A stretch of 64,000 bases of DNA from Amycolatopsis camponoti. GTDB lineage: Bacteria; Actinomycetota; Actinomycetes; Mycobacteriales; Pseudonocardiaceae. The notes below the pieces were generated by a model. That model ran no database searches. It saw only the letters and a program-made list of their open reading frames with translations, and was not told the DNA's origin. Positions 7,245 through 15,722 of this stretch are shown in pieces. The position numbers were made by a program, and so were the translations under genes. The stretch lies in contig NZ_CABVGP010000001.1 of assembly GCF_902497555.1 (NCBI RefSeq), positions 4,072,501-4,136,500 of the forward strand, in the 5' to 3' direction. Position 1 is the first letter of the stretch. Each line of letters starts with the position of its first letter.

Positions 7245-9638
7245 TCACGACCGCGCGCCGCCTTCGGAGCCGCTGGCGGTCGTGGTCACCGTCGCGGTCG
7301 CCGTGCCCAGCGTGTCGTGGCGGGCGGTCAGCGTCAGCGTTCCCGGTGGACCCGCGAACGGGCGCAGCCACACCGCCGCCGCGCCGCCCGTCGCTCCCAG
7401 GTCCACCGTGGTGTCGCCCACCAGCTCGCCCGGGCCGGTGAGGGCCAGCGTCACCTGGCCGGTCGCGCCCGCGCGCAGCGTGCCGAAGCGGTCCAAAGCG
7501 GACACCACGACCCGGGTCGCGTCGCCGCCGTCGGCGCGCAGCTGGGTGTCGTCCGGGACGCAGCCCAGCACGTCGCGGGTCCGGTCGCCGCTGAAGCGAC
7601 GCGACACGACCAGCCGGTCGCCCACGTAACCGTCGATGCGCAGCTGGGGTCGCCGTCCGCGCGGCACCGTCAGGTCGACGGCGAACGGCGGGTGCTTCAG
7701 GTGCGGGAGCTCCGCGCGACGGCTCCGCGCCTCACCGGCGGGCTGATCGTCGAGGAACAGCAGGAGCCGGTCGCAGTTCGACCAGATCGTCGCGGCCCGT
7801 CCCGGTCCGGCCGGCGACGCCGTGAAGTCCCAGGCGAAACCCGGCTCGACGACGGCCCGCACCCGCGGGTCACCCTGCGACGCGTAGAACGCCGCCGCGG
7901 GCTTGGGGATCCGGAAGAAGTCGGCCACCCCGGCGTACTTCGACCCGCCCACCGAGCGCTGCCAGCCCGACGGGTAGTCGAACGCGCACCACGCGAGCAG
8001 CCCGCAGTAGCGGTCGTCGGCGGCGGCCAGGTCGTGGGCCTTCGCGTGCAGCTCGGCCTGCAGCTGCTGGGTCGCCGGCGGGTCGATCCGGCGGTACGCG
8101 CGAACCCCGGCGATGGTGCCGATCGTCTCCGTGACCAGGTACGGGACCCCGGCGCGCGGCGGGCGCAGCTGGAAGGGCGCGCCGCGACGAGCCGTGTAGT
8201 CGTTGTACGCCAGGATCTCGACGTCGCTGCCGGCGTACCGGGCGCCCGTGGTGGTGGCCAGCGCGCCGCTCGTGGGCCGCGACGGGTCGAGCTTCCGCGC
8301 GAGCTTCCCGGTCCGGTCGTACATGGCCGTCGTGCCGTTGGCCTCGTTCACGCGGGTGCCCCACACGATGATGCTCGGGTGGTTGCGGTCCCGGATGATC
8401 ATCCCCGAAACGTCTCGGAAGTTCTGCTGCTGCCAGGCGGCGTCCCCGATCCGGCCCCAGCCGGGGATCTCCTCCCAGACCAGCAGGCCCAGCTCGTCGC
8501 ACGCGTCGAGGAACGCGCTCGACTGCGGGTAGTGCGAGCAGCGGACCATCGTGCAGTTCAGCTCGCGCCGCAGGATCTCGGCGTCCCGGCGTTGGACGCG
8601 GTCCGGCATCGCCCCGCCGGCGAACGGGTACCACTGGTGGCGGTTGAGGCCGACCAGCTTGAGCCGCCGCCCGTTGAGGAAGAAGCCGTCCGGGGTGAAC
8701 TCCGCTTCGCGGAAGCCGACCCGCACGACCTGCTGGTCGAGCGCCCGCGGCCCGGACCGGACGCTGACGACGACGTCGCAGAGCGCGGGGTCCTCGACGT
8801 CCCACAGCCGGACCGCGCCGAGGCCGCCGACGTCGAACTCGACGGTCCTGGTGCCGACCGGCATCGGCGCGACGGTGGTACCGCCGCGGGCGAGCTCCCG
8901 CCCGGCCTGCCGCACCGACGCCGTCACCTGCAGCGGCTCGCCGAGCGCGACCGTCGTGTCCAGTTCGCACGTCAGGTGCAGGGACCGACCGGGACCCAGG
9001 ACGTCGACCGGGCGGGCGAAGACGTCGGCCAGCCGCGTCCGCGGCACGGTGCCGATCGAGGCGGGCCGGTAGATCCCGGCCGGCTGGTAGAAGTCGATCG
9101 CCGACGGGCCGGCGGCACTCGGCAGGTTGGGCGGGACGTCGAGCTGCCAGCGCCCGTCGACGACCACGGCGAGGACGTTGTCGCCCATCGTCACCTGCGG
9201 AAGCTCGACTTCGAAGGGCAGGTAACCGCCTTCGTGGGTCGCGACGAGCCCGCCGTTGAGGTAGACCGCCGCGTTGGTCATGACGCCGTCGAAGCGGGCC
9301 CGTACGCGTTCGGCGGTCATCGCCGCGGTCACGGTGAAGTGCTTGCGGTAGATCCACCGGTCCTGCCACGACGGCGGCTGCCAGCCGGTCCACGAAAGCG
9401 GCGTCACGCAGTGGGGGAGCTGCACCGGCGAGAGGTCGATCTCGTCGAACTCGAGATCCGCGCAGCCGTCCTCATACCGCCCGAACAACCAGAAATCGCC
9501 CAGCCGCACGGCATCCGGGTCCGGCTCACCGAGCCCGGCCGACCCGGCAACGGTCCCGACGGCGGCCACCCCGAGCAGCGCGGCCCCGCCCGCGGCGAGG
9601 AACCCGCGCCGCGTCAGGCGCGGCTTGGCCTCGGCCAT
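7245..9638 (-). CDS. Tat-exported glycoside hydrolase family 2 enzyme
   Basis: A 797-residue secreted glycosidase. The N-terminus has a twin-arginine signal (TRRGFLAAGGAALLGVAAVG). It is followed by the GH2 sugar-binding domain (WQDRWIYRKHFTV... NAAVYLNGGLVATHEGGYLPFEVEL), an Ig-like domain, then the TIM barrel (FFLNGRRLKLVGLNRHQ). E432 in VNEANG is the expected acid/base; E504 in VTETIG is the expected nucleophile. The usual W-S-x-G-N-E is altered to W-G-T-R-V-N-E. Two C-terminal beta domains follow. Known activities of the family are beta-galactosidase, beta-mannosidase and beta-glucuronidase; which one applies is not decidable here. A GH3 enzyme is encoded just upstream on the same strand. 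Confidence 0.88.
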   Translation of the reverse strand: MAEAKPRLTRRGFLAAGGAALLGVAAVGTVAGSAGLGEPDPDAVRLGDFWLFGRYEDGCADLEFDEIDLSPVQLPHCVTPLSWTGWQPPSWQDRWIYRKHFTVTAAMTAERVRARFDGVMTNAAVYLNGGLVATHEGGYLPFEVELPQVTMGDNVLAVVVDGRWQLDVPPNLPSAAGPSAIDFYQPAGIYRPASIGTVPRTRLADVFARPVDVLGPGRSLHLTCELDTTVALGEPLQVTASVRQAGRELARGGTTVAPMPVGTRTVEFDVGGLGAVRLWDVEDPALCDVVVSVRSGPRALDQQVVRVGFREAEFTPDGFFLNGRRLKLVGLNRHQWYPFAGGAMPDRVQRRDAEILRRELNCTMVRCSHYPQSSAFLDACDELGLLVWEEIPGWGRIGDAAWQQQNFRDVSGMIIRDRNHPSIIVWGTRVNEANGTTAMYDRTGKLARKLDPSRPTSGALATTTGARYAGSDVEILAYNDYTARRGAPFQLRPPRAGVPYLVTETIGTIAGVRAYRRIDPPATQQLQAELHAKAHDLAAADDRYCGLLAWCAFDYPSGWQRSVGGSKYAGVADFFRIPKPAAAFYASQGDPRVRAVVEPGFAWDFTASPAGPGRAATIWSNCDRLLLFLDDQPAGEARSRRAELPHLKHPPFAVDLTVPRGRRPQLRIDGYVGDRLVVSRRFSGDRTRDVLGCVPDDTQLRADGGDATRVVVSALDRFGTLRAGATGQVTLALTGPGELVGDTTVDLGATGGAAAVWLRPFAGPPGTLTLTARHDTLGTATATVTTTASGSEGGARS

Positions 9639-9714
9639 CGACGACCTCCGTGCTCGGTGTCCCACCTCGGTAATCGCTTCTCACGGCTTAGACGTCACAA
9701 GCGATCAAAGGGTT

Positions 9715-9760
9715 GGCTCTCAGCGCAGAGTCGAGGTGCGGACCGCCCGGGACGGTTTCG
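9715..9760 (-). pseudogene. Remnant of a LacI-type regulator 3' end
   Basis: The 22 bases at 9715-9736 are identical to 16907-16928, which contain the last codons and stop of the LacI regulator at 16912-17946. Read on the minus strand, this copy ends ...AVRTSTLR-stop, against ...VVRASTLR-stop in the intact gene. Nothing recognisable as LacI lies upstream. It sits between the GH2 and GH3 genes, a typical place for a LacI regulator, so I read it as the tail of a deleted regulator. A short chance duplication is the alternative. Confidence 0.4.
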
Positions 9761-9769
9761 CGAGCCGCG

Positions 9770-10900
9770 TCAGGCTCGACATGCGCCTTTGGCCACAAGC
9801 ACCCGGAACGCGGCTTCCCGCACGCGGCCGGCGCTCAGCTCACCGGATCCCAGCGCGGCAAGCAGCCGGTTCAAGACGTCCTCGACGTGCCCGCCGGACG
9901 ACCACAGGACCTGGTCGGCACCCGCTTGGAGCGCCAGCAGTGCCGCCTCGGGCAAGGGATGGTCGACGGTGATCGCCCGCATGGCACCGAGGTCGTCGGT
10001 GACCGCCGGACCGGCGAAGTGGTAAGTGGTCCGGAGCAGCCGGTAGGCCTCGGGGCTGAGCGAAGCGGGTCTCCCGGCGGTGAGTCCCGGGACCGACAGG
10101 TGACCGACCATGACGCCGGCGGCGCCGAACGCCGCGAGGCCGTCGTAGGGGACCAGGTCGGTGGTCGTGAGCCGGTCGAGCGGCGGGGTCTCCGGCAGCA
10201 CCCGGTGCGAATCGCCGCGAGCGTGACCGTGTCCCGGGAAGTGCTTGAAGACCGGCGTCACCCCACCCTCGCGCAAGCCCGCCGCGAACGCGTAGGCGTA
10301 GGTGGTAACGGTTCTCGGGTCGGCGCTGTAGGACCGGTCACCGATGACGGCGTGATCCGGTTGTTCACTGACGTCGAGCACCGGTGCGTAGTCGACGGTC
10401 ACACCCCGCGCCCGCAGCGCGTGGGCCCGCCGGACACCGAGGTCGTGGACCTGGCGCGGGGTCGAGGTCGCGGCGACGGCTCGCGCACTCGGCAGCTCGC
10501 CGTCGAGCGCGTCGATTCGCTGGACGCGGCCCCCTTCGTCGTCGACGGCGACCGAGACCGGCAGTTCCGCGCCGGCTTGGATCCGGGCCACGGCGTCGTC
10601 GCGGAGCATCGCCGTGGCGTTGCCGCCGAGGAAGATCCCGCCGACCTGCTCGGTGCGCACCAGCCGAGCGGTGGTCTTGACATCGCCGGCGTCCACCCCG
10701 ACCACAAGCAACTGCGCGAGCAGGTGACGCACCGGGAGTCCGGCCACGACCGCTTCGCACGTTCTGGTCTTGCCCGCGCCGGCGGCTTCCGGGGCCGAGG
10801 CCCCGCCGCCGGAGTCCGGACCGGCCGCCGGGCCGGAGATGGCGGCCGCGAAAAGCCCGCCCACGACCGCGGCCGCGAGCAGGAGCCTGGTCCGCGTCAT
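9770..10900 (-). CDS. Glycoside hydrolase family 3 N-terminal-domain enzyme (NagZ-like)
   Basis: A 376-residue exported protein with a hydrophobic N-terminal signal (MTRTRLLLAAAVVGGLFAAAISGPAA) and a single GH3 TIM-barrel domain. Diagnostic motifs: GGIFLGGN, VDDEGGRVQR, and KHFPGHGHARGDSH, the K-H-F-P-G-H-G loop that in NagZ-type beta-N-acetylhexosaminidases carries the catalytic His/Asp. A late VTDDLGAMRAI gives the nucleophile Asp. Its length matches single-domain NagZ rather than two-domain beta-glucosidases. The ATG at 10900 overlaps the stop of the upstream zinc-ribbon protein gene by 4 bp, which implies translational coupling. Likely role: cell-wall amino-sugar turnover outside the membrane. 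Confidence 0.85.
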   Translation of the reverse strand: MTRTRLLLAAAVVGGLFAAAISGPAAGPDSGGGASAPEAAGAGKTRTCEAVVAGLPVRHLLAQLLVVGVDAGDVKTTARLVRTEQVGGIFLGGNATAMLRDDAVARIQAGAELPVSVAVDDEGGRVQRIDALDGELPSARAVAATSTPRQVHDLGVRRAHALRARGVTVDYAPVLDVSEQPDHAVIGDRSYSADPRTVTTYAYAFAAGLREGGVTPVFKHFPGHGHARGDSHRVLPETPPLDRLTTTDLVPYDGLAAFGAAGVMVGHLSVPGLTAGRPASLSPEAYRLLRTTYHFAGPAVTDDLGAMRAITVDHPLPEAALLALQAGADQVLWSSGGHVEDVLNRLLAALGSGELSAGRVREAAFRVLVAKGACRA

Positions 10901-11646
10901 CGGACCTTCGTGTTCCCCTCGTAGCCGCCGGTGGACCGCAGCCGCTTCGCGTAGCAATCGTCCTTCGGCAGGCCCTGGCCGTCACACCACGCGTTCGCGT
11001 CGTCGGCGGTCGAGAACGCCTGGTCCTGCACGGTGACCCAGAAGTCCGGGTATTTGAAGCTCCGCCAATCCTGGGTCCAGATGAGCCGGACCGAGGCGTA
11101 GCGGTTCCTGAGGGTGAGGTGATCCTGCAGGATCGCGGGCGCGTCGTAGACGATCCCGTCCGCCGGCATGCCGACCTTCTTGGAGCTCAGCTGCGCGACC
11201 CAGTGGTCCTCCAACGTGGCCCGGACCGACGAGAGGTCCGCGTTCGCATACTGGCGGAGCTGCTCCAGTGCGTCGCCCGAGAAGGTCGGAGCCACTGAGG
11301 TTTCCGTGGTCGGCGAGCCCGCGTAGGTCTGGTAGGTCGGCTGGTAGCCGCCCGAGCCGGAGCCGGCGCGCCCGGCGCTGCCCGCGCTCGCCGCGTTGTA
11401 ACCGGACGAGGAGCTGCCGCGTCCGGGGTTCGCCGACACCGAAACGGCGATCACGAGCCCGACCACCGCGGCGACCGAGACTCCCACCAGCGCGACGGTC
11501 CGGTTGGACCGCCGCGCAGCGGCTCGTTGCGCGACATCCGAGGTCCGCGGCGGTACTCGCGTGACAGCGGTTCCCGCCACGTTCGATTCCGAACACGAAC
11601 ACGCGACGCCGGAAGTCCGGCGGTGACAACGGGAACAGAACTGCAT
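10897..11646 (-). CDS. Zinc-ribbon, single-pass membrane protein with extracytoplasmic domain
   Basis: A 249-residue protein. Residues 1-20 (MQFCSRCHRRTSGVACSCSE) have two Cys pairs of a short zinc ribbon. A transmembrane helix follows at about 50-72 (TVALVGVSVAAVVGLVIAVSV). Then comes a Gly/Ser/Tyr-rich linker and a C-terminal domain of about 130 residues (DALEQLRQYANADLSSVRATLEDHWVAQLSSKKVGMPADG...) that resembles SPOR-type or sensor domains but has no certain name. The topology puts the ribbon inside and the domain outside. The gene is translationally coupled to the GH3 gene and divergent from the FtsK-type cassette. Confidence 0.7.
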   Translation of the reverse strand: MQFCSRCHRRTSGVACSCSESNVAGTAVTRVPPRTSDVAQRAAARRSNRTVALVGVSVAAVVGLVIAVSVSANPGRGSSSSGYNAASAGSAGRAGSGSGGYQPTYQTYAGSPTTETSVAPTFSGDALEQLRQYANADLSSVRATLEDHWVAQLSSKKVGMPADGIVYDAPAILQDHLTLRNRYASVRLIWTQDWRSFKYPDFWVTVQDQAFSTADDANAWCDGQGLPKDDCYAKRLRSTGGYEGNTKVR

Positions 11647-11862
11647 CGCACACCTCGCCTCACGGCGACCGGACCCGGTCGCGCGGTGTCACTATCGGAT
11701 CCGTCGCGGGAAATGTTGCAGCAAATCCCCGGGGTTGGTCGTTTTCCTCGGTCCCGGTTTCGTGGAAAACAACTATCCCGGGTGAATCCGTAACACCGGT
11801 CGGCGATCGTGCGAACAGTCTGGGCAGAGTGATTCACCGTCGAGCGTCGAGGGGTTCTGCCC

Positions 11863-14800
11863 GTGGAAATCAGCACGATCGCCCGTGTCGGAACCGGCTC
11901 CGGCGACTCAGCCGTGCCTCAGGGGGTCTCTCCCTTCCTGCCTGAAGAAACGACCGAGATCGTCCTCGACGAACTGGCCGGAGCGATCACTCGGCTGCGG
12001 TCGGTGGGCGACAACGACGAAGAACGACTTTCGCGCCAGTTCCGTCTTCGTTTGGCCTCGTCCGAGGGTCTGCTCGACGATCGGAATTCGTTTCTGCTCC
12101 TCGCGTTGTGCTTTTTGATCAGGGTGAGTCCGCATCTGCGGGGGACGCCGGAAGCGGATTCGACGGACGGACTCCGCCGGGAACTGGCCGAGGTCGGGGT
12201 TCGTGAAGTAGCCCCGGCGGTGCTGGAGGCGTCGGAACAGCTCGGCCCGTTCGTCGTCGAACTCGGCCAGGCTCGGGAAACCGGGACCTACGTGGGCGAC
12301 CTGCTTTCGTTGCTGCTGTCGGCGATCGCGCTGAACGCGCCCGAGGCGGTGTGGCCGCTGCTCGAGAAGCGGGCAGGCAGCCAAGGTGGCCGCGACATCA
12401 ACGGCGCCGATCCCAACTCCGTTCTCGTGGCGATCGCGCAGACCGAGGACGAGCTCGCCGCGGCGGTCAGCCGGGTCGAGACGAGCTACCGGCAGCTACG
12501 CGAGGGGGCGGCGATCTTGCGTGAAGAACTCCCGCAGGGCTCGCTCGGCCGCAGCGGGGGCCTGCTGTCCTCGCTGGGAATCAGCACTGAGGGGATGCAG
12601 AGCCTGATCCTCGTCCGGAACGATTACCATCGCAGTCCACTGTGGAAGAAGCTCATCATCGGCAACCCCGCCTCGCTGATCGCGGAGGAAGCCGAGTCGT
12701 TGGTGAAGCATTGGGACGAACACGTCGACGCGGCGCGAATCGCCGTGGAGCGTGCGAAAAGCGTGCGGACGGACGAGGTCGGTGCGCTGCGGCCACTCGC
12801 CCGTCCGTTCACGTCCCCGGTCGCCCGGCACTCGGCGTTGTGGCCCGAAGCGGTCCGGCAGTTCGACACCTACCGGCGGACGGACCCGGTCGTCGCCGCC
12901 GAATTGGGTGATCGCCGCGTTCCGCACCACCTTTGGACGTTCGACCCGTTGCCGGACGAGGCCTGGGCCCGGCTGCCGTACGTCGACCACGTGTACCAGA
13001 GCATCGTGTTCCTGGCGGACGAGAAGAACATGCCGTACGAGCAAGCCTGCCGCGCCGTGACGGGGATCGTGCTCGACCAGATGTCGAGGGCGCTCCCGGG
13101 GCGGCTGACACTGACCTGGATCGATCCGCGTGGCCGCGGCCAGAGCGCCGGGCCGTTGCTGTCACTGCTCGAAACCGGCAAGCAGCTCATCGGTGACGCC
13201 GTCTGGTCCGAGCCGGATGACATCGCCGCCGCGCTGCGCCGGGTCAGCGACCGGATGGCGCAGCTGGAACAGCGGGCGCTCAAGGACACGTTTCCCGATC
13301 TCGACGCCTACAACGCCGCGGCGGGTCAGCTGGCCGAACCGAACCACGTGGTCGTGGTGACCGGCTACCCGCAGGCGTTCTCCGAGGACTCCGCCCAGCG
13401 GCTGCGCCAGATCGTGGAGGGCGGCGCCCGCCTCGGCATCGCCGTGCTGGTGGTCACCGACGAGGCGCAGTCCGGCAGCTATTGGCTCGACAACGGTCCC
13501 GGGCACTACCCGGTGATGATGAACCGGGGCGGCGCGCCGGCGTCGGCGCCGTGGATGAACGCACAGCCCCTCCGGCCGCACGCTTTCGTCCTGGGCGGTG
13601 AAGGACGGATGCACGCGACCTTGGAACTCGGGGAGACGGTGCGCTGCGTGCCGTGCCTTCCCCTGTCGTTCACGCCCGAGGCGGCCAACGCGATCGTCGC
13701 CGGCTACGCGGCCGCCACCGAATCGGCGGCCGAGGTCAAGATCGACGCGGCCACGCTGGTCGAGCCGGGCACCGGCGCCGAGACGACCAAGAGCGTCGAC
13801 ATCCCGCTGGGCCTGCAGGGCCGCCGCGAGGTCCTCGACCTGCGGCTCGGCCACAAGCTCTCCCAGAACGTGCTGGTCGGCGGCCTGCCGGGGTCGGGCA
13901 AGTCGACGTTGTTCCACACGCTGATCGTCAACGCGATCCGCCGGTACGACCCGCGCGAGCTCGAGTTGTACCTGCTGGACTTCAAGCAGGGTGTCGAATT
14001 CCAGCCGTACGCCGACGGTGCGCTACCGCACGCGCGCGTCGTCGCCGTCCAGAGCGAGCGCGACTTCGGCCTGTCGGTCCTGCGTGACCTGCGCGCCGAG
14101 ATCGATCGGCGCGCCGAACTGCTGAGGGGCCCGCAGGGCGCAGGCTCCGACGGCCTCACCGAATACCGCGAACGCACGGGAAAGCCGCTGCCGCGGATCG
14201 TCGTCGTGGTCGACGAGTTCCAGGTGCTGTTCGCCGAGGACGACCGGATCGCCCACGAATGCGCGCAGCTGCTCGACCACGTCGTGCGGCAGGGACGCGC
14301 GTTCGGCGTGCACACGGTCCTGGGCACGCAGACCCTGCGCGGGCACGGCGCGATGGGCTTGCTGCGCGGAACCCTCGACCAGGTCGCCGTCCGGATCGTG
14401 CTCAAGACCAGCGAGACGGACTCGCGCTTGTTCCTCAGCGACGAGAACGCGGCCGGGGCGCGCCTGACCCGGCCGGGTCAGGCGATCTTCAACGACGGCG
14501 GCGGCCGGCCCGAGAGCAACGTCGAGTTCCAGGTCGCGCACACGGAGGACGCGGCGCGGGACGCGGCCATCGCCGAGGCCCGGGCGGCGGCCATCCGCGA
14601 CGACTTCACCCGGACGCCCCGGGTCTTCGACGGCACCAAGCCGGTGGAGGTGAGCCAGGATGAGCAGGTCAAGGGCTTGGTCGACGGCACGGCGCGGGTC
14701 GACGGGAAGCGGCTCTGGCTGCACCTCGGTCTCCCGGTGGCGATCAAGGGGTCGGGCGGGGTCGGGCTGCGACGTGCGGGCGGGGCGAACCTGCTGATCG

Positions 14801-15462
14801 TGCACCGGGACGCGGGCCACGCGGTCGGCGCGCTGGCCGTGGCCCTGGCCACCGCGCGACTGTCCACCGCTGATCCGTTGCGGATCGTCGGGTTGGAGAG
14901 CCTCGGTCAGGACGACGAGGAGCACGAGAAGCTGCGGCACGTGCTCGAGATCGGGGACAACGCGACGTGCGTGGGCCACGGGAAGATCGCCGGCGCGCTG
15001 GCCGACCTGGCGGCCGAGGTGCGGCGGCGGCTCGAGGAAGAACGCAGCGGTGAGCGGACCATCGTCGTGCTCAACGCGCTGCAGCGGGCGCGGGTTCTCG
15101 GGGACGAGAACACCTACAGCGAAGAGGGTTCGCCTCGCGAGAACTTGCTGACCATCCTCGCGGAGGGCCCGGACTACGGGGTACACACGGTTGTGCTGAC
15201 CGAGTCGGTGGAGGCGGTCGACCGGCGCCTGGGGCACGCCGGGCTGGGCCAGTTCGGCGCCCGGGTCGTCGGCCAGTGTTCGGTCGACGCGTCCCAGCGG
15301 CTGGTGGGCACCGGGGCGGCCGGGAAGCTCGGCGAGCACTACGTGATCCTGCACGAGCCGGACGACGACCGGACCGAAACGCTGCGGCTGTTCCCGCGAC
15401 CCGACGAGACCTGGCGTGCGGCGGCGGCCGACGCCGCGGCCGCGCGGACGGAGACCCGATGA
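11863..15462 (+). CDS. Large soluble FtsK/SpoIIIE-type ATPase (type VII secretion-like)
   Basis: A 1199-residue protein. Residues 1 to about 620 are a helical region with no recognised family, with a coiled-coil-like part near 200-300. A canonical P-loop ATPase follows: Walker A G674-LPGSGKST and Walker B IVVVVD784-E, with FKQGVEFQPYA and TVLGTQTLRG in the places seen in FtsK/EccC. A second RecA-like domain (about 930-1190) has a degenerate P-loop, H981-RDAGHAVG, as the distal ATPase modules of EccC often do. Unlike EccC or FtsK there is no N-terminal transmembrane pair. First gene of a four-gene operon with 4-bp overlaps. GTG start with GAGGGG upstream. A substrate-pumping role is inferred; the cargo may be the small helical proteins next door. 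Confidence 0.85.
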   Translation: MEISTIARVGTGSGDSAVPQGVSPFLPEETTEIVLDELAGAITRLRSVGDNDEERLSRQFRLRLASSEGLLDDRNSFLLLALCFLIRVSPHLRGTPEADSTDGLRRELAEVGVREVAPAVLEASEQLGPFVVELGQARETGTYVGDLLSLLLSAIALNAPEAVWPLLEKRAGSQGGRDINGADPNSVLVAIAQTEDELAAAVSRVETSYRQLREGAAILREELPQGSLGRSGGLLSSLGISTEGMQSLILVRNDYHRSPLWKKLIIGNPASLIAEEAESLVKHWDEHVDAARIAVERAKSVRTDEVGALRPLARPFTSPVARHSALWPEAVRQFDTYRRTDPVVAAELGDRRVPHHLWTFDPLPDEAWARLPYVDHVYQSIVFLADEKNMPYEQACRAVTGIVLDQMSRALPGRLTLTWIDPRGRGQSAGPLLSLLETGKQLIGDAVWSEPDDIAAALRRVSDRMAQLEQRALKDTFPDLDAYNAAAGQLAEPNHVVVVTGYPQAFSEDSAQRLRQIVEGGARLGIAVLVVTDEAQSGSYWLDNGPGHYPVMMNRGGAPASAPWMNAQPLRPHAFVLGGEGRMHATLELGETVRCVPCLPLSFTPEAANAIVAGYAAATESAAEVKIDAATLVEPGTGAETTKSVDIPLGLQGRREVLDLRLGHKLSQNVLVGGLPGSGKSTLFHTLIVNAIRRYDPRELELYLLDFKQGVEFQPYADGALPHARVVAVQSERDFGLSVLRDLRAEIDRRAELLRGPQGAGSDGLTEYRERTGKPLPRIVVVVDEFQVLFAEDDRIAHECAQLLDHVVRQGRAFGVHTVLGTQTLRGHGAMGLLRGTLDQVAVRIVLKTSETDSRLFLSDENAAGARLTRPGQAIFNDGGGRPESNVEFQVAHTEDAARDAAIAEARAAAIRDDFTRTPRVFDGTKPVEVSQDEQVKGLVDGTARVDGKRLWLHLGLPVAIKGSGGVGLRRAGGANLLIVHRDAGHAVGALAVALATARLSTADPLRIVGLESLGQDDEEHEKLRHVLEIGDNATCVGHGKIAGALADLAAEVRRRLEEERSGERTIVVLNALQRARVLGDENTYSEEGSPRENLLTILAEGPDYGVHTVVLTESVEAVDRRLGHAGLGQFGARVVGQCSVDASQRLVGTGAAGKLGEHYVILHEPDDDRTETLRLFPRPDETWRAAAADAAAARTETR

Positions 15463-15722
15463 GCTACCAGGGGTTCGACCCGGACGAAGTCGACCGCGCG
15501 GCGCACCTGCTCGGCCAGTCGCGCGAGCACGTCCAGCAGGAGGCCAACCGGGTCCGAAGCTCCCTGCGGAACATCAACCGGTTCCACGGAAGTGCCGCCG
15601 ACAAGGCGCGGGCGGCGGCGGACCAGGTGGCCAAACGGCTGGACCAGGACGCTCGTGAGCTGGAACAGCTCGCGCAGGCGCTGAAGACGCTCGCGGCGCA
15701 GGCTCGCCTGCTGAATCGGTGA
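15459..15722 (+). CDS. WXG100-like small helical protein
   Basis: An 87-residue, almost entirely helical, charged protein without a signal peptide. It forms a likely helix-turn-helix hairpin: first helix EVDRAAHLLGQSREHVQQEANRV, then NINRFHGSAADKARAAADQV, then a third heptad-rich segment. The FHG followed by S-A-A-D-K-A occupies the position of W-x-G in WXG100 proteins, with F in place of W. It overlaps the ATPase stop by 4 bp (ATGA). Proteins of this type are secreted or act as adaptors of type VII systems; here that is inferred from size, pattern and neighbour. Confidence 0.7.
   Translation: MSYQGFDPDEVDRAAHLLGQSREHVQQEANRVRSSLRNINRFHGSAADKARAAADQVAKRLDQDARELEQLAQALKTLAAQARLLNR

Noticed and set aside
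9673..9705. ATCGCTT...AAGCGAT inverted repeat before the GH2 gene as an operator
   Set aside because: Arms of 7 bp with a 19-bp spacer can easily arise by chance and no second copy was found.
6612..10025. 1137-residue plus-strand frame opposite the GH2 gene
   Set aside because: No domain signature; it is the antisense of an intact GH2 enzyme and is explained by high-GC codon bias.
11863..15462. Complete ESX/type VII secretion locus
   Set aside because: No EccB, EccD, EccE, mycosin or EspG-like gene is present on either side; only the ATPase and small helical proteins are, so the label is limited to type VII-like.
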